Assembly (NCBI GenBank): GCA_002633005.1 | Contig: NMRA01000246.1 | Location: 427,856 to 491,855 of the forward strand | DNA length: 64,000 nt | Origin: Phoronis australis | Lineage: Eukaryota; Phoronida; Phoronidae | Reading direction: 5' to 3' | Shown: positions 1-11,681 of the stretch, piece after piece | Numbering within the stretch: position 1 is the stretch's first letter | How the letters are laid out: every line of letters starts with the position of its first letter | Translations under genes and position numbers: made by a program | The notes under the pieces: model-generated | What the model was told of the DNA's origin: nothing | The model's input: only the letters and a program-made list of their open reading frames with translations | Databases searched by the model: none

Positions 1-1949
1 ACATGTAGTGCTAAAATGTTCATGATGTGTAAAAGGGTAATTATACCAAAAATCTAAAATTCATATTTTCAACGCATCTCACCAAAGTGTATGAACACAC
101 GAATTTTTTGAAGAAATGAGTCGGTGATTCCAAAAACCAGAGGTCATTATTTTTTACATGGTGTTAGTTAGTTCTCATAATAAATGTTTTCCCATTTTTA
201 TTTCTGGTAACGAGCTTGTGAAACACGTTTCTGTTACCGTTGTACATGCATGTGTCGACCATAAATGGTATTTCACTCGTGAAAACATATTTTGTGAGCA
301 TAAGGGCCCATCGTATCTTGTGTTTCCATTTTTCCTCATTTCGGACCGGTCCGACAATTAATTTGTGCCAGGCTGATTGTTACGTGTCTATAGGTATTTT
401 CTTTGTTTGTATCCGCTCGTGTTTCAGTTCAATTTTTGTGTCAGCTGCACAGACGTACAGTACATGTCCAAACATTCTTCAGTTTTATCCACCCATTACC
501 TTCCCTCACTTTTGGCACCTTCTTGTACCTCTGTGTTGCGCTTTTTCATTGCCCATCTTACCGGAGATTATTATTTTTACACATTGCATTTCATTCTCAT
601 TCCTATTTCTTGTACTTGTATTCTGTCAATAGAAATAACCTTGTTTCGCAAACCTCGGTAGTTGGTGCATATGTCGACCATACATGTAAGATGTGTGTGT
701 CGAACAGTACATTTGTTAACTGCGAAGTGAGATAAAACATTATTTGCATTTTCCTAGATGTGGGTGTCTTTAAGATGTGTTGCTGGCTGCATATTGTAGG
801 AAAATCCGATCTATGTGATTGATAGAAAATTGATACCGCAAAAATGAATGAGTTACTGGTTATGCTTGAACATATAAAAGACTTTTCAACGTGTTTGGAT
901 AAAATGTTGTCACAAAGCAGAAGCGTTTTCTGTTTTCTATGCAAATTGGTTCTTTGTGAGCAAAAATGTTTACGTAATTGTTAACATTTCTACATTTCTT
1001 CTTCTGTATTTTCTAAATTTGCTCACTTATGAAACTCCGAAAGTAATATGTCAAATGGTAAATGTGACAGCATAGGAGTTTTGCAAAACATAATTAGCGA
1101 GAGTAATGCATCAGGGTACGGACTTGATGTACCTGTACTGGGTATGTCATTTTTGGACTAAGCGAAGGACACCTAAACCTACATACATGTACATGTATAA
1201 CTACGCCAGTGCATCTGTGCGTTTTAGTATTTATTGCCAAGCGTATTGATTTGGATGCCAAGGAGGGTTGTGCATTAGTGTTTAATTTGATATAAAAAGG
1301 TGTGCATTTCAGTCTTATCTATCATCCGCAAAGAGTTGAAAATCACGGGTCGTCTAGTGTCCTGCCTTTAAGTTGACCTACGTGTGCATGATCACCATGT
1401 AAGCTTTCACATACAGGTAGGGATGAACTGCCGTCTAGATGGAATGGCCGATTCAACAAACTACGAGTTGGGATAAGTACACTTAGGTCTATACTTGCCC
1501 TGGGCCGTAGCTTGATGAGTATATTTATGGATTAGCAAAAGTCAGAAATTATAACGCTGGATATTAGATAGTCAAGTTTTGTTTGTCTTCGTTTCCGCTT
1601 TTTGTTACGCCGAATTACTTGCTCTATTACGTCATCTCGGTAATTCGCACAAAAGTTGCCAAAACAGTCATATTTTGTCTTTCTAAGGCTGACTGCCGTG
1701 CTGCAAAAATAGGTGTTTCGTCAAATATTGCTTTATGGCATCTACACTGTACAAATCAAGCTAACACTAAACTTTAAAAATCGTAGGCTTCGTTAGTGTG
1801 GAAAATTTTGGCAACTTTAAACTTCAATTGTAAAGTAGTGTGCAAAATAGGCGATGATTTACCGTTGAATAATGAAAAATATAATGGTTGCCCTTCTATC
1901 CATTTCATTCCACACGAAGTGAGACTTATTGAATGCAAGCATTACTTAC
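1..1949. other. Noncoding, nothing recognised
   Basis: AT-rich DNA without a convincing coding exon, RNA gene or repeat. If the receptor gene whose first exon ends at 1950 (-) continues leftward, this span is its first intron, because the exon has a donor and no stop. Short open frames here (for example 240-632 +) show no family motif and lack matching splice sites. Confidence 0.4.
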
Positions 1950-2285
1950 ATGGGAAATCATGGGTAAGTTCCAGGAAGCGGCAATAGTGGCTTCAATATA
2001 ACAAGAATCTTCGGGTCCTATGAAAGCCACTGCTCCTGCTTTCCAAAGCTGCGTCAAAGCGCCCACGCTTGTTAGAATGTCTGCCCCATTGTCCATATAC
2101 ATGAGCTCAAATGTAACATTCGGCAAAACTGTGGGATCGTTGTTGACCTCGTAGATAGCGTTACTGATAGCGCCGGATATTGTTCCACCCTCCTTAGCCA
2201 TGGCCGGCAAATAAGCTATTTTTAAAATTTTGCAATCTGCCACGAAAATGATTAGAATCAAGATGTGAAAAAACAAAATGGTCAT
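1950..2285 (-). CDS. First coding exon of a receptor (guanylate-cyclase type), ANF-receptor ligand-binding domain, partial
   Basis: The exon encodes 112 residues. It opens with a hydrophobic signal peptide (MTILFFHILILIIFVADC), followed by the start of an extracellular type I periplasmic-binding-like (ANF receptor) domain. The diagnostic stretch is VGALTQLWKAGAVAFIGPED, then IAASWNLPMISH, which resembles receptor guanylate cyclases and natriuretic-peptide receptors. The ATG at 2285 is chosen because it begins the signal peptide; the frame is open slightly upstream without an ATG. The exon stops after the His codon at a strong donor GTAAGT (1949-1944), phase 0. Cysteine, kinase-homology and cyclase domains would lie left of the window, so the cyclase assignment is an inference from family resemblance; another class of receptor with the same ligand-binding fold is possible. 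Confidence 0.72.
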
Positions 2286-5200
2286 TTTCGTCAGATAAGT
2301 CAAAAACGATCCTCGACTGATAATCTCTTCGGCTCAGCTATGAAGCGCCTTGCCAACTACAGTGTACATTCGAACTGAAGTGACTTTTCAAAGAAATCTG
2401 TATCACACAGAAGTGGTGTGAGCTGCAAAGTGTTCCACCTCTGTCGACTCCGTCAGTTTATCTGGGAGAAGTTGCCAAAGCGGTGATATTTTCATTCAGT
2501 ATGTGAAACGTTAATTGACGTCCGGAGCACTCAACGCCTAGAAGTGCACCTCCTGCGGTGGTTTTCCTGTCGATTTGCTGTCAAGTAGTAAATGCAATCA
2601 CTATCTTTCAACATGACACATTTTAAGCGGAAAAACATCATCTAGCGTCAGTATCGCCTTGGAAACCCCATGTTGTCTCATGTTTTGTTATGTACATTTT
2701 GTGTTTTCCCAAGTCGATGCTAAATAATGTGCTCATATAGTAATGCATCGCAATTAATAGTTTGTATTTAACATGGTGATGGATTTGTTCTTTTAGTGAA
2801 CATTTACGTTTTACATGTGAAACTTGTTTCTAAAAGCGACAATCTGTATCGCACCATCATTTTGGGTTTTTTTCTTTTGGATATTTTGTTCAATCTAAAA
2901 CTAACTATTAGTCCAATTATGTTGCACAAATCGTCAAATGGGATGGTATATATTTCCGGAGATATTGCGCCTTCATATAAAGTCGTAACTTTTGCTGCTA
3001 CGCCCTTTGAATCGTAAATGGAAGGATCTTATCAGGCAAATCCACATGTAATAAGTACAAACGTCGTCGTCGTCGCTGTCGATGTAGCATTCGTTGCCGT
3101 CGAGCCATCAGCGTCATTACTGACCGTTACTGTTTTGATGCTTTTTAACTTTAAGTCTTGACCTCAGTATTTCCTTCAGAAAACGTTCATGAAATAAAAT
3201 ACGCTGAGTTTTAGCGAGCTCGCTCTCCATTTATAAGACCATGGAAGTACTGCTTTTTCGGATTCGTTTCTCTTCAAAAATTATGGTTCATTTTCTGTAT
3301 CAAAATCGAGCGAGAATTTTTCTTAGATACAGGTGTCTCCCACACTACAGCTTCGTTTTGAACACAGGATAAGTTTCGTCTCTTGAAAGATATTACTAAA
3401 CTACGAAAATTTCATAACTTTGAGTCTGTGTGTGCCCTATTTTAGTGTTAAATACATTGTAAAATGTAAAAAGTCCGGGGTTTCCACAGAAACCTCTTTT
3501 AAACGCAATGTAAAAATATTGAATGCACACAATACGATTTCTGTCTTTTCATGCACTTGGGCTCACTGGCTTTAAAATCGATAATTTGGTGCATTTTGAT
3601 GTCGGGCAAGTCTACATGTAGATCACATGCCTGTCAAAGGAGATGCAAAGTCCAGGTACGACTATGCCTGCACACGGGCTAAGGAGGTGTGGCGCAGTTT
3701 TGAGAAGAGCTGCATGCACGTAAGACATATGAATATTAGCTTTACTTCAAATAAAATATTGACTAATTTGAAACAGTTGATTCTTCGTGAATGTTTGTTA
3801 CTATAGCAGACGACATCACATTCGCAGGAGAATAGGCATAAACAGCAATGTAAACATTTTATTTTTTTTAATTCGCGGTAAAATTGAAATTTTGAATTTC
3901 TCGCCTTTGTTTCATCAACTGAGCCTATTTCACAATCTCAACATTATACCACAACGCCTGTCTAATGAGAAGCTACCGGCATTCGCGATCTTGATGATTG
4001 CGCGTTTTTGAGGACAACTAGCACATTCAACTGTGACGCTGTTTGACGTAAAAATGCAAAAATTTGGTAGCACCATTCTTTTCATTTTTCATATCAAACA
4101 CAAGGGACATCAAATTACAACAACAAATGACGAAATTCAAAGGCCTATTTTTTGCACAAAAGAAAAACGCTAAATTTGGAGGTAATCAAAACGCGCTGAC
4201 GTAAGGAAACCAGTGAAATATGAAATAATTAACCCTCTACAAGATTATGTGATGAATTTTTTTTTTAATCAATAGTTTACAGTAATTAGATGAGGCTGTT
4301 CAGTTAACTGTGTAAATTTAGTGTCTTTGTGTAGGCGGTTGTCATGGAAAATTAATGCGGTGTAACGGATTAGCAGTTCCTAAATACGAAGAAAAACATC
4401 AAAATTTGAATGCAATTCAACGATAAATTCCTAATCCACTTATAGCGAACGTACGAGTGAGGCCAAACCATTGTCCCCACGGATTCTGCCTCCAAGTTGT
4501 AGCCTGCTAATTCGTCTGGTTCATCTGAAGTTTCAGTGCTATTCGTGAGTTGAACCTTTACATAACCTTGTGAAAAATACGCCTCGGAGACTCACAAAAC
4601 TACAGGATTGTTGAATGATGGAAAATATGTCCAATGATGGAATCAATAAAAATTAACCACTTTTAATAATATAATACTGAGTAATGTACATCGCCGAAAA
4701 CTAGTCGCCAACTTATGAGACACCCTGTACACTACGGCCGCGACTGCATAACAGTGGGAAGACACTAACAGGAAATGACAGGTGACAAATCAATGATTTT
4801 TACTACTTTTCGGAAGCAATTGCAAATTACTGCTTGACTGAGATGAAAACAACCCATGCCACTAGAATGAGCGATCATTTGTCCACAGAATGCAGCTCTA
4901 TAAAGCCGTCATGTGTTCCTATCATCTTAATCAGCAGTAGCAGACGACAGAAAACGGAATACATAGTCCTTTCAACTCGAGAATCCTTGTGTTTTATAGA
5001 AATGGTGTTGCCATGATCTGCGCTCTGTATTTATTTAAAACATTGAGGATCATGCTGTCAAAATGCAGTTTAACCATATTCCACATGGTCGCAGCGTGCA
5101 AAATAATTACTTTAATTTCGGTAACGTCATTTTTTTTCAATTGTAACTTAAGAATATCTTCAATGTAAAATGATATAACAATAAATTGTGATTTTATGAG

Positions 5201-5889
5201 GCATAATCCGCCGAAAAGCTTCCGGCGTATGAATCGCCAATAGGAGCTTCACCGTCTGTACATAAAGTTTAACTAGAGACGGTGGTCTCAGTCTACATGT
5301 AACATAGGCCGCAAAAAAATAAAACAGCAAGAGCGTAGGGAAATGTTGAGTTTATTAATTAACCCCGGTAATTCAAATTATACGGCTGAAACAAGATATA
5401 AATGTGTGCAGTTTTAGTGTTGGGGGGGGGGCTCAGATCCAATTTCTAGAACACGGCGCAATCGTAATGGAACTACGGCTAAGTATGGGCTCTCCCGCGA
5501 CCGGCAGTGGCGCTAGGCACTACGACTCCGTTTCCGTCGTCTGCTCCACTGTGCAATGAAGAAAATCACTTCATTTTTTAAAGAAAATGGAATCTGAGTG
5601 ATGATAAAAAAACAGAAGCTGCTGGTAAGATGTCAATTTTAATCGAAGCCTTAGTGAATCATTCAGAAAGTCATAATTCTCTCTTTGTCAAACCTTAACT
5701 ACAGACGATTTCCAAAGCATTCGCGTTATTATTGCCAACACAAAAACGGATTTGGTCTTTTGGGCAATTGAAGACTATTTTAAATACAACTAATTTGTTA
5801 CGAACTGATTGCAAAAATATAAAACATGTAATATGCATTACAAAAAGAAGGAGGTTTCGCGCGCAAACGCTGTGGACCATAAACAAGTA
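2286..5889. other. Intergenic, little recognised
   Basis: About 3.6 kb upstream of the receptor exon. It holds a short (CGT)n-like tract near 3062-3080 and a run of G near 5420-5430. I see no convincing exon, RNA gene or transposon end. Part of this must hold the promoter of the receptor gene (reads leftward from 2285), but no core promoter motif stands out. Confidence 0.4.
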
Positions 5890-6190
5890 GGTAAATCGTG
5901 GTGGTGCAGTGGTAAAGCCCGCGCGCTCTTTCTGCCAGGTCTATGTTCGAGTCTATGGCGTTTGCAGTTTTTTGCCTATTTTTGTTGGATAATACTTCGG
6001 GAATCAAGGAAAATGCTTGATTTTGATTTTTAGAGGAAAAAACCAAAAAAAAACTCCTGGGCTTGAGGGGGATGAACCCCCTCCCAACCTCCCCCCATTC
6101 GATGCTATGCGTATCTAAAATCGTGCTTTGAGCAAATGTTTACAGACAAAATGTTGCCCCCCTTGTGATATCCTAGATCCGCCACTGTGC
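5890..6190 (+). repeat. tRNA-like sequence, possible SINE or decayed repeat
   Basis: At 5902-5918 there is an A-box-like sequence (TGGTGCAGTGGTAAAGC) and at 5945-5953 a B-box-like GTTCGAGTC, spaced about 43 bases as in a tRNA. The T-arm stem does not pair, so this is not a functional tRNA gene. The following sequence is G/C-homopolymer rich and ends near 6185 in a GATCCGCCACTG-type terminus that recurs in this window (near 7925 and 51805). A tRNA-headed SINE or a composite of two repeats would both fit. Confidence 0.35.
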
Positions 6191-6267
6191 ACGCGTGGTG
6201 TCGTGCCAACTAGCGGTACAGCTCAGTTTAAAACAACGCAACGAAAAAGCGAAGGTACGAAACAAGC

Positions 6268-6860
6268 TTGTTAATCTGTGATAGGGCATCAATTGAAAAT
6301 TATCAAGATTGCTCAGCCATCGGATATCAAAGTGACCACCCACTGTCAGCAAATTCGCCCACGCAGTCTACTTTAAGTGAAAGTAGTCGAGAGGAATTAA
6401 GATGTACCCGGCAGGCTGATTGTGAGATTACCAAAGTCCAGTGGAATCGCAACAGGTAGTAAAAGAGACTCGCGCAGGAAATCGGCACTAATGCAAGAGC
6501 TGCAGCACAAAATTGCGAAACTGAAAAAAATGACTGCACAAAACAATCTAACAGAAAGCTGAACAGAAATAAATGCGACACTGCCACAAAATAGGCTCCA
6601 AACAATGGATGAGATTAACTCTGTGGTTGCAACGAACCTGCCCGGTAAAAAGGAGACTATAAAAGTAAAAATGTTGCTCAGTAACATCGTTCTTGAAGAA
6701 GACAAATTTGCAATGTCATCAAACCAGTTCCAAACCTTAAAGAAGGCTGTCTTTGTATCGGCAACCTACGGCCAGAACTGGCTGGTGGGGATGAAGTCAT
6801 AGAAAAGGATCTTGTTGACGAAGAAGTCAAGATCAGCTTCATGATTACAGGTAAAAGGCT
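6268..6860 (+). pseudogene. Decayed unrecognised coding-like segment
   Basis: Several short open frames follow each other on the + strand with stops and frame changes between them: 6268-6459, a lysine-rich stretch around 6465-6560, 6605-6802, and then a different frame to about 6850. The last part reads as an acidic peptide containing GDEVIEKDLVDEEVKISF. The chain of weak frames looks like a relic coding sequence, possibly transposon derived, but I recognise no family. It could also be chance. Confidence 0.22.
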
Positions 6861-6899
6861 CTGCTCAAATGGCCGTCTCCTCACTACGTGATGTGGATT

Positions 6900-8880
6900 T
6901 CCGTTTCTTGCATTTTATCCAAAGTTCATCCACTACAGGCTCCAGGGAAATCACAATTTTTATAGAGAGGTCATTGAAAGTTTAATTATAATTGGGTCTT
7001 TAATTAAGTGAACAGCGTCTTATCATATGTCATTGACGATAGGTAGATTTGTTTTGCTGAAGTCATCTAGTTCTAAGATGTAAGTATTACTTTACGCTAT
7101 TGATATGATTAGCTGTTACATTCCTTGTCAACTGAGATGCTTACGTTACTCGCAAGGTTTACGTTATGGTGTAGTGTATTTAATCACTGCATTTTTACTC
7201 GATTCGCTTTTTTCACAAGTCTGTGATTTTATAAGCAGCTCATACCTTTCATAATCAATAGAGAACCACGTGTAACAGTTGCTTGCCAGATTCTTGTAAT
7301 GATAGATGTATGCGGGACTGAAGGAGCTACTCGAAAAAACGAAAACAACAATTTTATTTTAGATTGTGTCTCTTTAAATGCCCTGTCACATTGAATTTTA
7401 TGGATATATGCTCAAGCAGACCAGCTGACACCAAGCCGAACACATGTTGCGAATCCACTCACATCCAAAAAATGTTCCATACACGGTGGCCAAACGCGAG
7501 TCCCAAAAATCTAACTCCAGTCCTGAGGAAGAGTCCAGATGTCTTGATTTCCCAAAAAACACCTGGCCATGTTGTATGCAAATCTCTCTACCCCTGAGGG
7601 CGAAAATGAATAGACATTCTTGTCTAAGCAGTGATGTCAAAAGCGACATGCAAGGGTGGTCTCCAACTCCTGGTAGTCCATCTTGATCTCCCATGTTTGG
7701 AAATATTAGTGACGTCATTCTAATTGCCTTCTGTGGTTCTCACCTTGATTCCATCATCGTCTCAGTCACCAATACAGACTAAACATAGGCTATCCAGGGG
7801 GTCAAGAGGGTTCCTTGACTTTAGTGGTATCAAATCAAAATATTTCAAAAATTGTTTTCTTGTTTTATTGGACGTCCCTCTTCTAAAAAAATCCTTGATC
7901 CGTACCCCCTTTTAAAAATCCTGGATCCGCCCATGCCAAACGATCTCAAAAACCTTTCTGCCGATGCTGCTACCCATTTTCGTACGTTGACTAGCTACCG
8001 AAAAAATCTTGCTCGCACGGCAATCAGTAACTGAGTCTGAAGACCTTTCCAAATGTTAAGAATTACGAATTATGTTCAAGCGGCATTAAAACCATGCTTT
8101 CTGTCAACAAACTAGTAAGTGACATCATGTAAACGTTTCCAAAACCACGTTATTACCGTGTTGTTATACGTCAGAAGTGAAATTGGTTACAATAATTCGC
8201 CGAAGAGTAAGAGTAACTTAATGAATTGAATGTTCAAATTCCATGGTAAGGGATGTGTGCCAGGGGGTAAGAGTTTTTGCGATATACATGTATGTATAGT
8301 ATCGGCACAACTATTCAAAATGGCCCAAAATTCTCACTACGCTGTAACAATGGAATACTCGAAATGTTTTACTTAAGAGGAACCGTACAGCATATGAGTC
8401 TTAAATTGATGATGGCTGTTTGAGATTATTTCGCATCCAGGTCTAAACATTACTGTTACGAAACTTCCTACAATCGCGCTCCCACGAAGTGTACGCCCGT
8501 CGCAGTATTTTCTGACACAGTGGGCACGTTTAAGGTAATCGCATGTTAATTGTATATGGTAAATACGGAACTGCGCCAATACAAAGGACAAAATGCCAGG
8601 TAAAATTTCCTCAGAAAAAATAGTGGTGCTTTATGGCGCTCCTTAAACCATTGAATAAGAATCTAATAGATCACGCTTCGCCACGGCTTACACGCTCTAA
8701 TACTGTTCCGCTAGCAGCATTTCATCTCAAAGTGATATACTGCCCGCTGTGGCACGGATACCCTATGCCAATGGTGGGATTTCAAACAAAACTAAGAATT
8801 ATTTCTGAAATGTGCCGAGGTTTTGCAATTTCTCTTCATTTCTTTAATCAGAATATTTAAGAAAACACATTTTCAGAAAC
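6900..8880. other. Intergenic with a transposon-end remnant
   Basis: No coding exon recognised. At about 7790-7935 a G-rich tract, a T-rich middle and a terminus CCTGGATCCGCCC resemble the ends of the element at 51491-51812, so this is probably a relic of the same non-autonomous DNA transposon family. The rest is unremarkable AT-rich sequence. Confidence 0.35.
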
Positions 8881-8889
8881 GTTCACGTG

Positions 8890-10880
8890 TCAGTGTCTCG
8901 ACACTCTAGTCTTTGCCTGACTTTCTGTTGGCCAAGTTTGTGAAGACCTACAACGTCAGTTTGGTCAATGGAATCATCCCTAACATCAAGACAGATGCCT
9001 ACTTAAGTCCTCGGCCCCAACCTGGAAAGGACCGCTGCACTCTCAAGGAATATCGTATCATAGTCATACAGCACAACATTGGAAAAATCTCTGAAAATAT
9101 CATGGCGCGAAGAATCACGAAGTTCATCGAACAGGTAGGTCAATGCTTCTGTAGCAGATGAGATATGGCAACATTTTGAACAGCTGGCGATGCACGTGGC
9201 ATTCAAATTGGGTATCTGTCAACACAGACTTGCCTCAAGGTTCACTTCTGTGCCCAGTGCTGTTCAACATCTACACCCTACTACTCGCCAGACTGAACCG
9301 CACGACTGCCGACTTCGTACCTTCGTAGACGATATGCTGCTGCCATCACAAGGACAACGACACCACGAGATTCTCCACAAAGCGCAGTCTACACTGATGG
9401 AAATCTGCGAGTATTGAGCTACCAGTGGAATGAGCTGCAATGGGAATAAATGCGAAGCTCTCTTTTGTACACTAGACAATCGCCTTGTCCTACCTACGAT
9501 GGGACGAGGATTGCAACATCTGACAAGATGCGTCACTTGGGTGCAGAACTCGACCGCAGGCTGAACTTCACAGCTCCAGTTAACAGTATGATCAGCCTTG
9601 CTAAGAGAGAAATCAACCCCCTTAGGGCTGTGGCCTGTCGGAAGGCGGAGAAAAAGAACCTCGTCATGCTTTATAAACCCCTCGTCACTTCAGTCTTTGA
9701 CTACACGTTCTCCTCATGATCACTGCCAGAAAAAAATCAAATCAACAGGCTTGAGATACTCCAAAACATCAGTCTTTGCGTCATCACTAAATGTGCAAGA
9801 TCGACTTCAGTAACAGCATTACGCTACCTTGTCGGTGTTCACAGCATTGCAGACAGACAGTCTCTTCTACAAGGTATCACTGTAGCCAAGACTCTTCAAA
9901 ACCCCTTTCACCCTTTACACAGTCAAGTGAAGACTGCAAATGACAGATGCTTGAACCCTGTCCCTTCAATAGCAGCCTACCGACTTCGCCCTAGACCTTT
10001 ACGCAGTGTGTCCTACCAAAGACTTGGCAGATGCTCGTGGGCTGTCGCTGCTGTACATGTAAACGTAACCATGGACATCATGGGCTAACACATGATGGAA
10101 AAAGATGCTGCTTGGCTGTACCATCGCTTTCAATAGGGAAGTTAGGGAATGGTCCCCTGGAGTAGCCCAAGTATTGTGCCAGAAGCTATGGTGTGACCTT
10201 GGCAATATTGATGCCATCATAATAGCAACAGATGGATCCTTCGATGCTCGAACTAACCGTGCGGGATGAGACTACCAAATACTTTTTGTTGACAAAGTCA
10301 TTGCGGAAGGCAGTGGCTGCCACCATGTATACACAAGTAGTGCATTGATGTAGTTTCAGGTTATACAACGTGCCCTATCTAAGCTATCATACCTAGACCA
10401 GGAGAACCACACCATAATCATTGCCACCGATTCCATAGCCGCGTTGATGAAAGTTCGGTCTGGTAATCTCCCAGCCAACCGGGGTGTCTTCCGATCACGC
10501 CATCCTCATCATACAGTGACCTGGTACGTGTTTCGTACCTGGCCACACTAGTGTCTTGATTACTGAGCGCTCAAATTACATCGCTGGCTCGTGCACCACC
10601 AAACAACCACTCTGCTTATACTCGGCTGATGTTCAGCTGCTAGCTCACCGACGCACCTTCGAGCAGACCTTGTCCCAACTGGCCGAGTTCAACCATGGTA
10701 ACCAACTGCTCGAAGCTTTTAAAAGTCCCAAGAAGAGCTGTGCCCAAGTATTGTCCAATCAGATGCTGGCAGGCAACGCCAGTCCTGGAGTTCTGCGCCT
10801 TCCGCTATCACGAGAATTGTCTGGGAAGGGAATTAATGCACCAGCGTATCCCTAATGATCCTGTCCGTGACAGGCATTAC
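8890..10880 (+). mobile_element. Dead non-LTR retrotransposon (I/Jockey-like) with RT and RNase H relics
   Basis: Reverse transcriptase relics run left to right in shifting frames. A block with PRPQPGKD followed by IGKISENIMARRI (about 8985-9130) matches the RT motif that normally reads PKPGKD...YRPISLL...GKILE. Near 9240 comes a decayed PQGS..LCPVLFNIY-type block, and FVDDM at about 9322-9336 stands where Y/FADD is usual. RMRHLGAEL-like thumb sequence lies near 9525. Further right an RNase H-like block contains IATDGSFDARTNRAG (from about 10217) and IATDSIAA (about 10420). RNase H downstream of RT is typical of I-clade LINEs. Many stops and frameshifts make it inactive. Exact ends and a poly(A) tail were not found. 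Confidence 0.7.
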
Positions 10881-10961
10881 AGGTATTAAACGCAGTTTTT
10901 TAATTCAAAAACGTGACTGCACACACCTGTTGACAACTGCTACATGTGCGTGGTGACGGTT

Positions 10962-10967
10962 TTTATT
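10962..10967 (-). terminator. Candidate polyadenylation signal for TXNDC5-like gene B
   Basis: TTTATT on the + strand gives AATAAA on the - strand about 715 bases after the stop codon of gene B (11682). No closer AATAAA was seen. If used, the 55-bp minisatellite would sit inside the 3' UTR. The position alone is weak evidence. Confidence 0.25.
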
Positions 10968-11067
10968 GCAAAATCAGTAAACTTTTTCGTGTAACTTTTG
11001 AACAGACGCCGATTAATGAAAATGGAAATTATACTGTAGGAATTCGTTTACTCAAGGTAAGCACCTG

Positions 11068-11287
11068 CTCTATACACAACATGCTTGCATAGTGTATATA
11101 AATTGATAACGCGTTATAATTACTCTATACACAACATGCTTGCATAGTGTATATAAATTGATAACGCGTTATAATTACTTTATACACAACATGCTTGCAT
11201 AGTGTATATAAATTGATAACGCGTTATAATTACTTTATACACAACATGCTTGCATAGTGTATATAAATTGATAACGCGTTATAATTA
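11068..11287. repeat. Minisatellite, four copies of a 55-bp unit
   Basis: Repeat starts are at 11068, 11123, 11178 and 11233, an exact 55-bp period, with only a C/T change (CTCTATAC versus CTTTATAC) between copies. Each unit holds two palindromic parts: TATACAC...ATGCTTGCAT...GTGTATA and the perfect 12-bp ATAACGCGTTAT. The near identity of the copies points to recent expansion or homogenisation. It lies about 400 bases downstream of the stop codon of gene B. Confidence 0.95.
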
Positions 11288-11681
11288 CTTTCTAACATCG
11301 GGCACAGGGCGATTTCACATTATATGTCTCTTCCGTTACTGCAAAGATCTCGAGTAATCGCGTATCCGTTCAATTTGTTGGAATGGTTGACTCTACAATT
11401 TGATGTCGCCTTATGGTAAAGTTATGAAGGTATTATAAGGTTAGCAGATATTATTTCCGAGATAGGGCCAATTTTTTGCCTAAAGAAGAGGACAACTGTG
11501 AAATCACCTTCTACACACAAATGATCTCATAAGCTTATTCTAAATTCTACTATATTTCACTATAGAGGACATTATCGTATTCCAGGGGCCGATTCGGTCT
11601 GGAATTCGTGAATTGCGTTTGCGCTCAACAACAATATACTTGCTTGCCAAATAATAAACCATAATTACAGTTACATCGAAG

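Noticed and set aside
240-735. Overlapping open frames of 94-130 codons
   Set aside because: Low-complexity Ser/Phe/Cys-rich translations in several frames at once, no motif, no splice sites.
3062-3110. CRISPR-like or coding repeat
   Set aside because: Only a short CGT-rich run; CRISPR arrays are not expected in an animal nuclear genome and no spacer pattern exists.
5902-5953. tRNA gene
   Set aside because: A and B boxes are spaced correctly but the T stem does not pair and no acceptor stem was found; kept only as a tRNA-like repeat.
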